DNA from: Sphingobacterium cellulitidis
GTDB lineage: Bacteria > Bacteroidota > Bacteroidia > Sphingobacteriales > Sphingobacteriaceae
Reading direction: 5' to 3'
DNA length: 64,000 bases
Assembly (NCBI GenBank): GCA_002245855.1
Contig: NOUX01000003.1
Coordinates: 124,001-188,000 of the forward strand
Both the position numbers and the translations under genes were made by a program. Every line of letters starts with the position of its first letter. The first letter of the stretch is position 1. This document shows positions 45,974 to 54,669 of the stretch, one piece after another. Below the pieces are notes generated by a model that was given only the letters and a program-made list of their open reading frames with translations, was not told where the DNA came from and did not search any database.

Positions 45974-46115
45974 AACCCCATAGGGGTTCAATATTAGTAA
46001 TAAGCAACACAACAACAAATACGCCTATTCAATTCAATCGCTTTAGCGATTGAATTGAATAGGCGTCTATTAATCTTGGACAAATTTCTACTAATATTAA
46101 ACTCCTACGGAGTTT
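45974..46115. repeat. Palindromic element, copy C
   Basis: Same architecture as copies A and B, 23 kb away. The central 46-nt perfect palindrome is at 46021-46066: the arms read GCCTATTC and GAATAGGC and the loop is TT instead of AA, so two stem columns have changed on both sides. The outer hairpins are AACCCC-ATA-GGGGTT and AAACTCC-TAC-GGAGTTT. Around it are GCCCC/GGGGC units in both orientations (45947-45969, 46128-46148, 46213-46290). Confidence 0.85.
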
Positions 46116-46166
46116 CCTTATCTACAAATATGTCGCCCCGCTGGGGCTTATTTCATTTTACACCTC

Positions 46167-46198
46167 CTATTACTAACATTAAACTCCTCTGGAGTTTT
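46167..46198. repeat. Partial palindromic element (right end only)
   Basis: ATTACTAACATTAAACTCCT followed by the AAACTCC-TCT-GGAGTTT hairpin repeats the right end of the palindromic element 60 bp further on, without the central stem or left hairpin. Confidence 0.6.
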
Positions 46199-46297
46199 TT
46201 TCTCCGCTTTGCATTATCAAGCCTCGTAGGGGTGACATATTTGTAGCCAGGAATATGTTTACAGACGTACAGCCCCATAGGGGCAACAGTTTGTTTT

Positions 46298-47032
46298 CTA
46301 AATCGCCTTTTTCTCACCCAATATCCAGCTTGGTTTTGGTTCTTTGAGTTCGACGATTTTATTGGTATTTGCGTATTTCATGATATGAAGTGCTGCTTCA
46401 TGGATGTCATCGGTGAACAATAATAGATCCTGATCTTCAGGGCTGATGGTTTTGGCCTCAATCATCATATCAACATGTTCTTTGATGTTTTTATGGTAAT
46501 CCATTCCCATGATAACGATGGGGAACTGCGAGATCTTCTTCGTTTGGATGAGGGTTAGGGTTTCGAAAAATTCATCCAAGGTTCCAAATCCACCCGGCAT
46601 AATGACGAAGGCAAATGAATACTTGCGTAGCAATTCCTTACGAACGAAGAAATATTCGATATTCACGAACTTATCCATATAGGGATTATGCTTCTGTTCA
46701 TGTGGTAACACGATATTACAGCCTACAGAATTTCCATCGACATCTTTCGCGCCACGATTTGCGGCTTCCATAATTCCGGGGCCACCGCCAGTCATAATGG
46801 TAAATCCTTGTTCCGCAAGCTTCGCAGATAGCTCCCTTGCCTGAATATAATAGGGATGGTCTTCTCCAAATCGAGCCGAACCAAATACTGTGACACAGGG
46901 ACCTACGAAATGTAAGGTCCGAAATCCCTTCATAAATTGAAATACCACGCCAAGCGCATATTTCAACTCATTCCAACGTCCCCGAGCGCCTTTGAGAAAA
47001 TTTATCTCCTCTCTTACAAATTTATTACTCAT
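46298..47032 (-). CDS. LOG family (TIGR00730) Rossmann-fold protein
   Basis: A 244-residue LOG-family protein. The signatures are TGGGPGIMEAANRGA and MPGGFGTLDEFFETLTLIQT. Family members hydrolyse nucleoside 5'-monophosphates (cytokinin-type phosphoribohydrolase activity); the old 'lysine decarboxylase' label is wrong. An N-terminal extension of about 50 residues precedes the fold. It overlaps the stop of the ATP-cone nuclease gene by 8 nt, so the two are probably translationally coupled. Confidence 0.92.
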   Translation of the reverse strand: MSNKFVREEINFLKGARGRWNELKYALGVVFQFMKGFRTLHFVGPCVTVFGSARFGEDHPYYIQARELSAKLAEQGFTIMTGGGPGIMEAANRGAKDVDGNSVGCNIVLPHEQKHNPYMDKFVNIEYFFVRKELLRKYSFAFVIMPGGFGTLDEFFETLTLIQTKKISQFPIVIMGMDYHKNIKEHVDMMIEAKTISPEDQDLLLFTDDIHEAALHIMKYANTNKIVELKEPKPSWILGEKKAI

Positions 47033-47867
47033 GTTCTAATGGACTGTTAATTAATTCATTCGCCTCCTTGAGGATAAGTTTTTGTTTATCTTTAGCAACT
47101 TGAATTTTATCTAATATCTGAGGCGATTTCACTAAATCTTTTACTAAAATACATTGAAACTTCAATAACATCGCTTTATCCTGGGCTGTAATATTGGTTA
47201 AGCAGGTAACTGGATACTCCGCATTGCTATCTACTCTGGTTTTTAAACAGCTTCCCTTGGGATAATCCCAGGACAATAGGTTTACCTTATAATATTCACC
47301 AAATGTAACAGAATCAGAGGTTAAATAGGCATTGGTAACCAACCAGCCGTCGGTAAATTCATGATTCTTATTGAAGAAAGTATATGATATCCCGGTGATA
47401 TCTTCCTTTCTGGACTTAAAATACATAGGAGTGGTCACAGATATCTTCGCATCGGCATCATTTCTGAATTTGCATTCAATGGCTAGCATTTCATCTCCCT
47501 TCAGGGCAACGACATCAATCTCATGGCTTACAGCATGACCTTGTACGGTTTGGCCAGTCACGGCTTCATAACCGTCTTCCTGAAATAAGCGTGCAATCCA
47601 TTTCTCAAAATAGAAACCTTCAGGGCCCAATTCGCGAATTGCTCTTTTTAAGCTGTAACGAGCAGCATAGGAATTTTTCTTGCCTCTCAGAGCATTAAAT
47701 GCCATCTCATAGAGTTCCTTGGTGGAAATCCCATCATATAAAGAACCTTTAATGGAGTTATATACCAAATTTACTTCTTGTTCATTTGCTCCGGAACGGG
47801 TTAGGGAGCGTCGTAATGCTGTTTCATCAAAAGGCACCAGCTCACCTGAATATTTTTTTACGCGCAT
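47025..47867 (-). CDS. ATP-cone / Mrr-like restriction endonuclease fusion protein
   Basis: A 280-residue protein with an N-terminal ATP-cone (residues 1-80; MRVKKYSGELVPFDETALRR, KNSYAARYSLKRAI). This nucleotide-sensing domain is best known from ribonucleotide reductase and NrdR. From residue 85 a PD-(D/E)xK nuclease of the Mrr type follows: FEKWIARLFQEDGYE, then HEID (Asp118) and the IECK (Glu131, Lys133) catalytic core. FTDGWLVTNAYLTSDSV fits the Mrr fold. The C-terminal 70 residues are helical. It probably cleaves DNA, perhaps under nucleotide control; the target and conditions are unknown. Confidence 0.85.
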   Translation of the reverse strand: MRVKKYSGELVPFDETALRRSLTRSGANEQEVNLVYNSIKGSLYDGISTKELYEMAFNALRGKKNSYAARYSLKRAIRELGPEGFYFEKWIARLFQEDGYEAVTGQTVQGHAVSHEIDVVALKGDEMLAIECKFRNDADAKISVTTPMYFKSRKEDITGISYTFFNKNHEFTDGWLVTNAYLTSDSVTFGEYYKVNLLSWDYPKGSCLKTRVDSNAEYPVTCLTNITAQDKAMLLKFQCILVKDLVKSPQILDKIQVAKDKQKLILKEANELINSPLEHE

Positions 47868-47985
47868 GTTTTTCTTTTCTGTATGAATTTACAAATATTA
47901 ATGTCCTAAACACAAAATTTATACCCAAGTAGAAACATTTTAATATTTCAATCGTTATATTGTATAGGATTAAATTTCGAAAATT

Positions 47986-48279
47986 ATGAGCGGTATTTTA
48001 AATTTTGCAATAGACAAGGTAAAAACTAAACTTGAGGAATCCTGCGAATATGGCAACGTAGGTACTTCAGAACGTATATTATCGGTAATTGCTGGTGGAT
48101 TTATTGTTGGAATGGGCGCAAGAAAGCTTTTGAAGAACCCCATTACAGCATTTTCAGGAATCACATTAGGTGGTGCACTTATTCTTAGAGGTGTTACAGG
48201 AAGTTGCCCAATAAAGGAGGCAATTGAAGAAAAGAAACCTGAAGCAACAGTAATTGAACACAGATATTTTGTAAAATAA
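47986..48279 (+). CDS. DUF2892 small membrane protein
   Basis: A 97-residue protein with a DUF2892 domain. NVGTSERILSVIAGGFIVG begins the domain, and two hydrophobic segments (about 29-45 and 52-69) are followed by the conserved TGSCPI. Relatives are found fused or next to rhodanese proteins, but none is nearby. Its role is unknown. It is a single gene closed by a strong terminator. Confidence 0.85.
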   Translation: MSGILNFAIDKVKTKLEESCEYGNVGTSERILSVIAGGFIVGMGARKLLKNPITAFSGITLGGALILRGVTGSCPIKEAIEEKKPEATVIEHRYFVK

Positions 48280-48300
48280 AAAACACAATTATTTTTACAG

Positions 48301-48334
48301 TCGGTTTCATTGAATAATGAAACCGATTTTTTTT
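48301..48334 (+). terminator. Terminator after the DUF2892 gene
   Basis: TCGGTTTCATT-GAAT-AATGAAACCGA, a perfect 11-bp stem, followed by eight T. It lies just before the sirtuin start. Confidence 0.9.
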
Positions 48335-48345
48335 AATCCATATTT

Positions 48346-49029
48346 ATGAAAAAGATAGTCGTTTTTACTGGTGCTGGTATATCTGTTGAAAGTGGCCTTC
48401 CGACCTTTAGAGGGTCGGACGGACTTTGGGAAGGTCATCGAATTGAAGATGTCGCAACACCTGAAGCTTGGCAACGTGACCCGGAATTGGTACAGAAATT
48501 TTATAATAAAAGAAGAGCAGACTGCCTCAGTGTACAACCTAATCATGCACATTTGAAATTAGCTGAACTTGAAAAGGAATATGATATCACCATCATTACC
48601 CAAAATATAGATGATCTACATGAGCGTGCTGGAAGTAATAAGGTTCTACATTTACATGGGCAAATTCGGAAATCACAATCTTCTATAAATCCTAATCTAA
48701 TTTATGATATAGAGGAAGCTGACATCAAGACTGGTGATCAATGTGAATTGGGTTCTCAGCTACGGCCGCATGTCGTTTGGTTTGGGGAGCAGGTGCCAAA
48801 TATGAATGAAGCTTATAAATTGGCAAGACAGGCGGATGTCTTTGTCACCATAGGAACTTCCTTGCAAGTGTACCCAGCAGCCAACCTGATTTATGAAACT
48901 AAACCTGATTGTAAATTGATTCTAATTGACCCCAATGCAGAGCAATACAATGTGCCACCGGTAGTTATTAAAATTGCGGAAAAAGCGAGTAAAGGTGTTG
49001 ATTATTTGGCGGATTTGCTTGCAAAATAA
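48346..49029 (+). CDS. cobB: NAD-dependent protein deacylase (Sir2 family, class III)
   Basis: A 227-residue sirtuin that removes acyl groups from lysines using NAD. The NAD-binding loops are FTGAGISVESGLPTFRG and ITQNIDDLHERAG; the catalytic His104 is in HLHGQI. Tyr53 and Arg56 (FYNKR) form the YxxR pocket of class III sirtuins that prefer succinyl- or malonyl-lysine. The usual zinc-binding CxxC pairs are absent; only one Cys remains in that region. Late motifs TIGTSLQVYPAANL and KLILIDPN are complete. Cytoplasmic. Confidence 0.94.
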   Translation: MKKIVVFTGAGISVESGLPTFRGSDGLWEGHRIEDVATPEAWQRDPELVQKFYNKRRADCLSVQPNHAHLKLAELEKEYDITIITQNIDDLHERAGSNKVLHLHGQIRKSQSSINPNLIYDIEEADIKTGDQCELGSQLRPHVVWFGEQVPNMNEAYKLARQADVFVTIGTSLQVYPAANLIYETKPDCKLILIDPNAEQYNVPPVVIKIAEKASKGVDYLADLLAK

Positions 49030-49123
49030 AATTTTGTAACTGTATATAAGTCTACTATTTATCAGAAGGTTATATATTTTATATATATTAAAGGTTTAAA
49101 TTAAACAAATTGTTTAGGGTATA

Positions 49124-49170
49124 AAAAAACCTCCAAAGCCAAATTTTATTTGGTTTTGGAGGTTTTGTAT
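49124..49170. terminator. Terminator after the sirtuin gene
   Basis: AAAACCTCCAAAGCCAAA pairs with TTTGGTTTTGGAGGTTTT (one G-U pair), an 18-bp stem with A- and T-tracts, between convergent genes. Confidence 0.85.
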
Positions 49171-49217
49171 TTATAACTAATATATTATCAATACATTACA
49201 AACATTACATGTAGTAT

Positions 49218-49463
49218 TTATTGATATTTATTGTATGTTTCCAAAATTGAGGCTCTCATTTGGGAAAATAAGTCTAATACCTTTTTCATAAATTCATCAT
49301 CGAGCATTTCAAATACTCCATTGACTCCACCTACAACATCAGCTTCAGCTAATTTATAGGATTGCTCCAAACTCCCTTGTTCAAATTTGATGATGAACTT
49401 TTGGTTCATACCAAATATGCTAATCTTACAATCCGGATGTGGCAATTCTGCTAATACGCGCAT
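49218..49463 (-). CDS. Conserved small protein, unknown function
   Basis: An 81-residue protein with a clear conserved look (MRVLAELPHPDCKISIFGMN, KFIIKFEQGSLEQSYKLAEA, DEFMKKVLDLFSQMRASIL). It has no signal peptide or TM span, so it is likely cytoplasmic: an N-terminal beta part and a C-terminal helix. I recognise similar small proteins in Sphingobacteriales but know no function. It lies after gdhA on the same strand, beyond gdhA's terminator. Confidence 0.72.
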   Translation of the reverse strand: MRVLAELPHPDCKISIFGMNQKFIIKFEQGSLEQSYKLAEADVVGGVNGVFEMLDDEFMKKVLDLFSQMRASILETYNKYQ

Positions 49464-49534
49464 TTTATTAATTTTTTAAATTGTCCAATTAAGTACTGGC
49501 ATTGATCATACTGTTTCCAGTTTTTGAATAAATG

Positions 49535-49568
49535 CAAAAAAAGTTCTGGTCAATAATGACCAGAACTT
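49535..49568 (-). terminator. Terminator of gdhA
   Basis: AAGTTCTGGTCA-N4-TGACCAGAACTT, a perfect 12-bp stem, followed on the minus strand by seven T. Confidence 0.85.
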
Positions 49569-49591
49569 CAAAAATATAAATTATTACTATT

Positions 49592-50926
49592 CTAAACGAC
49601 TCCTTGTGCCTTCATCGCTTCGGCTACTTTAATAAAGCCACCGATATTAGCACCCCGCAAGTAATTGATATAACCTGTAGGTTCTTTACCGAAACGCACA
49701 CATGTTTTATGGATATTCTCCATGATTAATTTTAAACGGTGATCAACTTTCTCAGGAGACCATTGTTGTCCAATGGCGTTTTGCGACATCTCTAAACCAG
49801 AAACAGCAACACCACCAGCATTGGCAGCTTTTCCTGGGCCAAAATGAATTTTTGCTTGGTGATAAACTCGAATTGCTTCCGCCGTAGAAGGCATATTTGC
49901 ACCCTCAGCCACTATTTTACAACCATTCTTCACTAATTTCTTAGCATCAGATTCGTTGATTTCATTCTGGGTTGCACATGGTAATGCAATGTCACATTTA
50001 AATTGCCAAGGATTTTCTTTGGCATGATAGCTTGCTGAAGGATATTTCTTTGCAAATTTTGCGATATCCCGACCTAATGTCGCGATATAGGCTAGCTTCT
50101 CTAAGGTAAAACCTTCTTTATCGTAGATCGTTCCCTGACTATTCGATAGGGTAATTACTTTCGCACCTAATTGTATTCCTTTTTCTGCGGCATAATAAGC
50201 GACATTTCCTGCTCCGGAAATACTTATTACTTTGCCTTCGATATTTTCATTATTATAATCCAATACACATTGAACAAAATAGAGGAGACCATAACCTGTT
50301 GCTTCAGGACGGATATAAGAACCACCCCATTGGGTGCCTTTACCAGTCAATACTCCTGAAAAATTATTTTGCAGTCTTTTATATTGTCCAAATAAATATC
50401 CCACTTCACGGGTTCCGACGCCGATATCACCAGCAGGCACATCAGTTTCAGAGCCAATATGACGTTGCAATTCAGTCATGAAACTCTGGCAAAAACGCAT
50501 GATTTCATTATCTGATTTACCTTTAGGATCGAAATCCGACCCACCTTTACCGCCACCAATTGGTAATCCTGTCAAGCTATTTTTGAAAACCTGCTCAAAA
50601 GCTAAGAATTTTAAGATACTCAAATTCACATCCGGAGCGAATCTTAATCCTCCTTTATATGGACCAATTGCCGAGTTCATCTGAACACGATAGCCGCGAT
50701 TAACCTGAATTTGATTTTTATCATCTAACCATGCAACACGAAAGGAAACAACACGCTCAGGTTCTACCATCCGTTCCAGGATTTTTAAATCGATAAAATC
50801 TTGTCTGTTTTCAATGATGTAAGGAATTAAATCCTCAACAACTTCAGTTACCGCTTGTAAAAATTCAGGCTCATTTGGGTTACGCTGGCCTACTTGTTTA
50901 ATGAAATTCTTAAAATTAAGGGACAT
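49592..50926 (-). CDS. gdhA: NADP-specific glutamate dehydrogenase
   Basis: A 444-residue hexameric glutamate dehydrogenase that interconverts 2-oxoglutarate plus ammonium and glutamate. The substrate site shows PYKGGLRFAPDVNLSILKFL and LPIGGGKGGSDFDPKGKSD; the catalytic Asp lies in the VPAGDIGVG segment. The cofactor fold shows ISGAGNVAYYAAEKGIQLGA. Length and motif spacing match the NADP-dependent small-subunit class used for ammonium assimilation. It is monocistronic, with a strong terminator downstream. Confidence 0.97.
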   Translation of the reverse strand: MSLNFKNFIKQVGQRNPNEPEFLQAVTEVVEDLIPYIIENRQDFIDLKILERMVEPERVVSFRVAWLDDKNQIQVNRGYRVQMNSAIGPYKGGLRFAPDVNLSILKFLAFEQVFKNSLTGLPIGGGKGGSDFDPKGKSDNEIMRFCQSFMTELQRHIGSETDVPAGDIGVGTREVGYLFGQYKRLQNNFSGVLTGKGTQWGGSYIRPEATGYGLLYFVQCVLDYNNENIEGKVISISGAGNVAYYAAEKGIQLGAKVITLSNSQGTIYDKEGFTLEKLAYIATLGRDIAKFAKKYPSASYHAKENPWQFKCDIALPCATQNEINESDAKKLVKNGCKIVAEGANMPSTAEAIRVYHQAKIHFGPGKAANAGGVAVSGLEMSQNAIGQQWSPEKVDHRLKLIMENIHKTCVRFGKEPTGYINYLRGANIGGFIKVAEAMKAQGVV

Positions 50927-51033
50927 TTATTAATAAATAATTATTTGATTCAACGCAATATTACCAAAAATATCATAAAAATGCCAATATTTTATGTTTT
51001 TAATTACAATAGAATTTTCCTTAATTTTATAGT

Positions 51034-52044
51034 ATGAAAGAAGTTAAAGGGTTTGATACCCATCTATTGAAAAATGGTTTTCATAGAATCAACCTCCTAA
51101 ACCAATCCAGCCCATTGTTGTTTCTAAAATCCTTGAGCAAAGAATTAGATACCCCAATTTATATAAAACGTGATGATTTAACTGAGATTGGAACCGGAGG
51201 AAATAAACTACGGAAACTTGAATACCTGTTGGCTGAAGCCAAAAATCAAAATGCCAACCGAGTGATTACCATCGGGGCCCGCCAATCCAATCATGCTCGT
51301 CTAACCGCCATCACTGGAAAAATGCTAGGATTCGAAGTTGATTTAATCCTCAAAAATTCCGTTCCAATGGACACGGAGAGTTATCAACTCAATGGTAACC
51401 TGGTATTGGATAATATTGTCGATGCCAATATCCATGAAATACCCAATGACGGAACCGCATCAAATTTCATCCTTAGCCTGACAAGACATTATGAAACAGA
51501 AGGGGATAGGGTGTATTTTATTCCTGTAGGAGGTTCCAATATTGTTGGTGGCTTAGGATATGCACGTTCTGTCTATGAAATAGAAGAACAGTCGAAGAAC
51601 TTAGGCGTTGATTTTCAACATATCGCTCTTGCAAGTGGCTCCGGAGGAACTCATGCTGGCTTGATTGCTGGTTATGAAATTCTTGGTAAAAAAGTTTTTA
51701 TCCAGGCGTATAATGTTCAACCTGATAGAGAACCTATTCTAGGTGAAACCAAAAAAATAACCGAAGGAATATTGGAAATATTCGGCATTTCTGCGAATCC
51801 AGATTATCATCTTAGCAATGATTATGTAGGGGAGGCCTATGGTATCCCGAATAAGGAAACCCTCGCGACGATCAAGCACTTGGCGAAATCGGAAGGCGTA
51901 TTCCTTGATCCGGTTTACACGGCTAAGGCCTTCACAGGATTAATCAATGATATCAAATTAGGTAAGTACCCCAAAGGTGAACCCATTTTATTTATCCATA
52001 CAGGTGGTGTTACAGGTTTGTTTGCGTATAGCAATTGGTTTTAA
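51034..52044 (+). CDS. D-cysteine desulfhydrase / ACC deaminase family PLP enzyme
   Basis: A 336-residue fold-type II PLP enzyme. The PLP lysine is Lys58 in TGGNKLRKLEYLL, and RQSNHARLTAI is the phosphate/substrate motif. ALASGSGGTHAGLIAGYEI is the phosphate-binding glycine loop. The family degrades D-cysteine to pyruvate, sulfide and ammonia, or ACC to 2-oxobutyrate; D-cysteine desulfhydrase is the more likely role outside plant-associated bacteria. Divergent from gdhA. Confidence 0.88.
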   Translation: MKEVKGFDTHLLKNGFHRINLLNQSSPLLFLKSLSKELDTPIYIKRDDLTEIGTGGNKLRKLEYLLAEAKNQNANRVITIGARQSNHARLTAITGKMLGFEVDLILKNSVPMDTESYQLNGNLVLDNIVDANIHEIPNDGTASNFILSLTRHYETEGDRVYFIPVGGSNIVGGLGYARSVYEIEEQSKNLGVDFQHIALASGSGGTHAGLIAGYEILGKKVFIQAYNVQPDREPILGETKKITEGILEIFGISANPDYHLSNDYVGEAYGIPNKETLATIKHLAKSEGVFLDPVYTAKAFTGLINDIKLGKYPKGEPILFIHTGGVTGLFAYSNWF

Positions 52045-52091
52045 TTCCCTATATTTAAAACTTCAACCTTAATTCACATTTTATTTAACCT

Positions 52092-52994
52092 ATGCAACGT
52101 AAAGATTTTATTAAATCCTTAGGAATATTAGGAACTGCTGCTTTAACATCTCAAGCATTCGCGAATTCATTTGGTCTGTCTGCCGATCCCATAAAAATCA
52201 AAAAAGGATTAGGTTATTGGATGATCAAGGAGGAACTTTCTGTTTTGGACAAATTCAAACTAGTAAAAGATCTAGGATTTGACGGAATTGAATTTAACAG
52301 TCCGCTTGATATTCCAATCAAAGAATTATTAGATGCTCGCGATAAAACCGGAATAGAAATACCTAGTACGGTCAATAAAGACCATTGGGGAAAACCATTA
52401 TCAGATCCTGATGCTGAAGTTCGAAGTTTTATCATCAAATCCATTGGTCAATCTTTAGAAGAAACTAAAAAGCTAGGTGGTGATACGCTACTTGTTGTTC
52501 CAGGAGTCGTAAATGATAAAGTTTCTTATCAAACAGCTTATAACAATGCTTTGGATTCTATTAAGAAACTGATTCCCTATGCAGAAAAAACTGGGATCAA
52601 AATTGGTTTAGAAAACGTTTGGAATAATTTTATCCTGAGTCCAATTGAAGCCAAGGATTTTTTGGAAAAAATAAATCATCCCTTGGTAGGTTGGTATTTT
52701 GATCTCGGTAATATATTGCGATATGGATGGCCAGATCATTGGTTAGAAGTTTTGGGGGATAAGGTCTTTAAATTGCATGTTAAGGAATACAGCACGAAGA
52801 TTATGAATGAAGGCGGGGTAGGAAAAGGCTTTAATGTGGAATTGACTAAAGGTGATGTCAACTGGGCTAAAGTCATGGAAACAATTAAAAAAATCAATTA
52901 TAAAGGTGAATACATGACCTTGGAGGTGAATGGAGGGGATAGAACAGTTCTTCAGAAATTATCAGAACAATTGGATCAAATTATCCGTTCATAA
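52092..52994 (+). CDS. Exported sugar phosphate isomerase/epimerase-like TIM barrel
   Basis: A 300-residue xylose-isomerase-like TIM barrel. The N-terminus MQRKDFIKSLGILGTAALTS resembles the Tat-like leaders common on this family in Bacteroidota, with cleavage near AFANS. Metal-site residues are in IKIGLENVWN, GWYFDLGNILRYG and FKLHVKEYS, with GEYMTLEVNGG at the end. Many of these proteins are of unknown specificity; a keto-sugar epimerase role is possible. It lies 47 nt after the PLP enzyme gene. Confidence 0.85.
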   Translation: MQRKDFIKSLGILGTAALTSQAFANSFGLSADPIKIKKGLGYWMIKEELSVLDKFKLVKDLGFDGIEFNSPLDIPIKELLDARDKTGIEIPSTVNKDHWGKPLSDPDAEVRSFIIKSIGQSLEETKKLGGDTLLVVPGVVNDKVSYQTAYNNALDSIKKLIPYAEKTGIKIGLENVWNNFILSPIEAKDFLEKINHPLVGWYFDLGNILRYGWPDHWLEVLGDKVFKLHVKEYSTKIMNEGGVGKGFNVELTKGDVNWAKVMETIKKINYKGEYMTLEVNGGDRTVLQKLSEQLDQIIRS

Positions 52995-53012
52995 TCTTTC
53001 CAGAAATCCTAA

Positions 53013-53513
53013 TCATGAAGGATTAATCATGATAACCACAGCTTCGTTGGCCCAACTGGCATGCTGGTAAAAACTTTGAAGTTTTGTAAAATATTCACTT
53101 AAATACGCAAAGCTATGTTCGTCTTGCCAAATCCCAGGATATATCGCAAGTTCCAGCATAGCTTTCGAATTAAAATGAGTTCTTAACTGCTCTGAATTAA
53201 GCGTTTTTAATTCTTCATTAAGTACTTTTACGTCCTTGGGAACCAAGTATTTTACACGTTCTTCATAGGAATCTCCAATCTTATGTATGCTTGAGTTTCC
53301 AGATATTACCTCCGCTAGATCAACACCTCTATTTTGTTGTTCCGATACCTTTTTTAATAAATATTGGATTCCTGCCCAAGATTTATCAATATCCAACTGC
53401 GGTACTTCCCTAAATTCATTGGAAAAGAAATCTTCCAATAATAAATGATTATCCTGAATATAAGAATCTAATTTCTCTTGGCTTACCCGACGAAGAGTAC
53501 AGTACATCTCCAT
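53013..53513 (-). CDS. YfbM/DUF1877 family protein
   Basis: A 166-residue DUF1877 protein (E. coli YfbM family). The start MEMYCTLRRVSQEKLDSYIQ, DKSWAGIQYLL and ASWANEAVVIMINPS at the end match the family. It is cytoplasmic and of unknown function. Its stop is 18 nt from the stop of the convergent TIM-barrel gene. Confidence 0.85.
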   Translation of the reverse strand: MEMYCTLRRVSQEKLDSYIQDNHLLLEDFFSNEFREVPQLDIDKSWAGIQYLLKKVSEQQNRGVDLAEVISGNSSIHKIGDSYEERVKYLVPKDVKVLNEELKTLNSEQLRTHFNSKAMLELAIYPGIWQDEHSFAYLSEYFTKLQSFYQHASWANEAVVIMINPS

Positions 53514-53765
53514 AATCTAAAGTTTATAATAAATATAAGCAAAAGGAATGAATCTAAGTGAATACCATTCTCGCCCATACTTGTCAATACCTATCTAAAA
53601 GAAATAATAATGCCATAATAAGACAATTCATCCTACACTATGTTAAAAATTGGCTTTTTATTTAAAATGTCTAGCGACGATTTTCAATTGAATAAAGAGT
53701 TCGATTCTTATAAGGGAGGAACTCAGAAATAATTTTGTTTTTCCAAGGATTTGGGTCTGATTTCC

Positions 53766-53845
53766 TTCGGATTTTCCTCGGACCTTGTTCGAATTTTTCC
53801 GAACAAGGTCCGAAGAAGGTCCGGAGAAAGTCCGTAGAAAGTGAG
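53766..53845. repeat. 11-bp-periodic inverted repeat hairpin
   Basis: TCGGACCTTGTTCG (53778-53791) and CGAACAAGGTCCGA (53800-53813) form a perfect 14-bp stem. Each arm continues as decaying 11-bp repeats: GGTCCGAAGAA, GGTCCGGAGAA and AGTCCGTAGAA on the right, and their rough reverse complements on the left. The rest of the 512-bp gap (53514-54025) shows no gene. Confidence 0.75.
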
Positions 53846-54025
53846 GTAAAGCGCTGAATTATAATTGAACTTTACTACAATTAATTACGGATGTCTTGTA
53901 CTGAAATAGGTTGACAAAAAGCGAAAGGTTTATTCAATAGATTTTACCAAAATAATTCTTTGTCTTTCTAAGGTTGTCGTCAACAATTTTGTTCCTGTCA
54001 GAGCTTGTCAAGCAGCGGCGGATAT

Positions 54026-54589
54026 TTAAAGAGTTAATATTGCTCGAAAAGCTCGAGCCGCATAGTAAGATTCCGCACCATTATGGTAGGTGAATACGCG
54101 ACCAAAGCGGAAGTCTCCAAAGATAGCACCGCCTTTTTCACGAACTTCGGAAGGTGTTTCTAGCCAGCTAGTGGTTTTAGCATCAAATTGACCCAAGGAT
54201 TGCAATGCAGCATATTCTTGTTCATTCAGGATTTTTACGCCCATTTGCTTGGCTAAATTGATTGCTGAATCCTTAGGCTTATGTTCTTTTCTTGATTCTA
54301 GAGCTTCTTCATCATAACATAAACTACGTCTTCCTTTGGGGCTTTCTGGAGAACAATCAATAAAAATAATTTCGTCATTATCATAAATTGATACGACATC
54401 GGGTTCACCCTCGGTAATCTCCATTTCATTGATGGACCAGAATTTCTCCGGAGAAGCATCTAATTTGGATTTAACATCTGACCAGTTCAGGTTAGGATGC
54501 CTATGCATGTTCTTTTCAAATCTCTTTTGTAGAATTGCATAGAGTTCCTCCATGCGTTGTGGGTCTAATGTGTGATTTTTTGGTTTCAT
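54026..54589 (-). CDS. DUF4256 family protein
   Basis: A 187-residue protein of the DUF4256 family, function unknown. Marks are HPNLNWSDVKSKLDASPEKF, EPDVVSIYDNDEIIFIDCSP, ESPKGRRSLCYDEEALESRK, FGDFRFGRVFTYHNGAESYY. No signal peptide, so likely cytoplasmic. The ATG at 54589 is chosen; the frame extends to a TTG at 54610. It is 80 nt downstream of the beta-lactamase gene on the same strand. Confidence 0.85.
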   Translation of the reverse strand: MKPKNHTLDPQRMEELYAILQKRFEKNMHRHPNLNWSDVKSKLDASPEKFWSINEMEITEGEPDVVSIYDNDEIIFIDCSPESPKGRRSLCYDEEALESRKEHKPKDSAINLAKQMGVKILNEQEYAALQSLGQFDAKTTSWLETPSEVREKGGAIFGDFRFGRVFTYHNGAESYYAARAFRAILTL

Positions 54590-54669
54590 TTTGGAATCAG
54601 TAAATAACAAAGTTAATTGTTCAAACAGGAAATTAATCGAGTTGTTTTGAAATTCATTGGTTTTTAATG

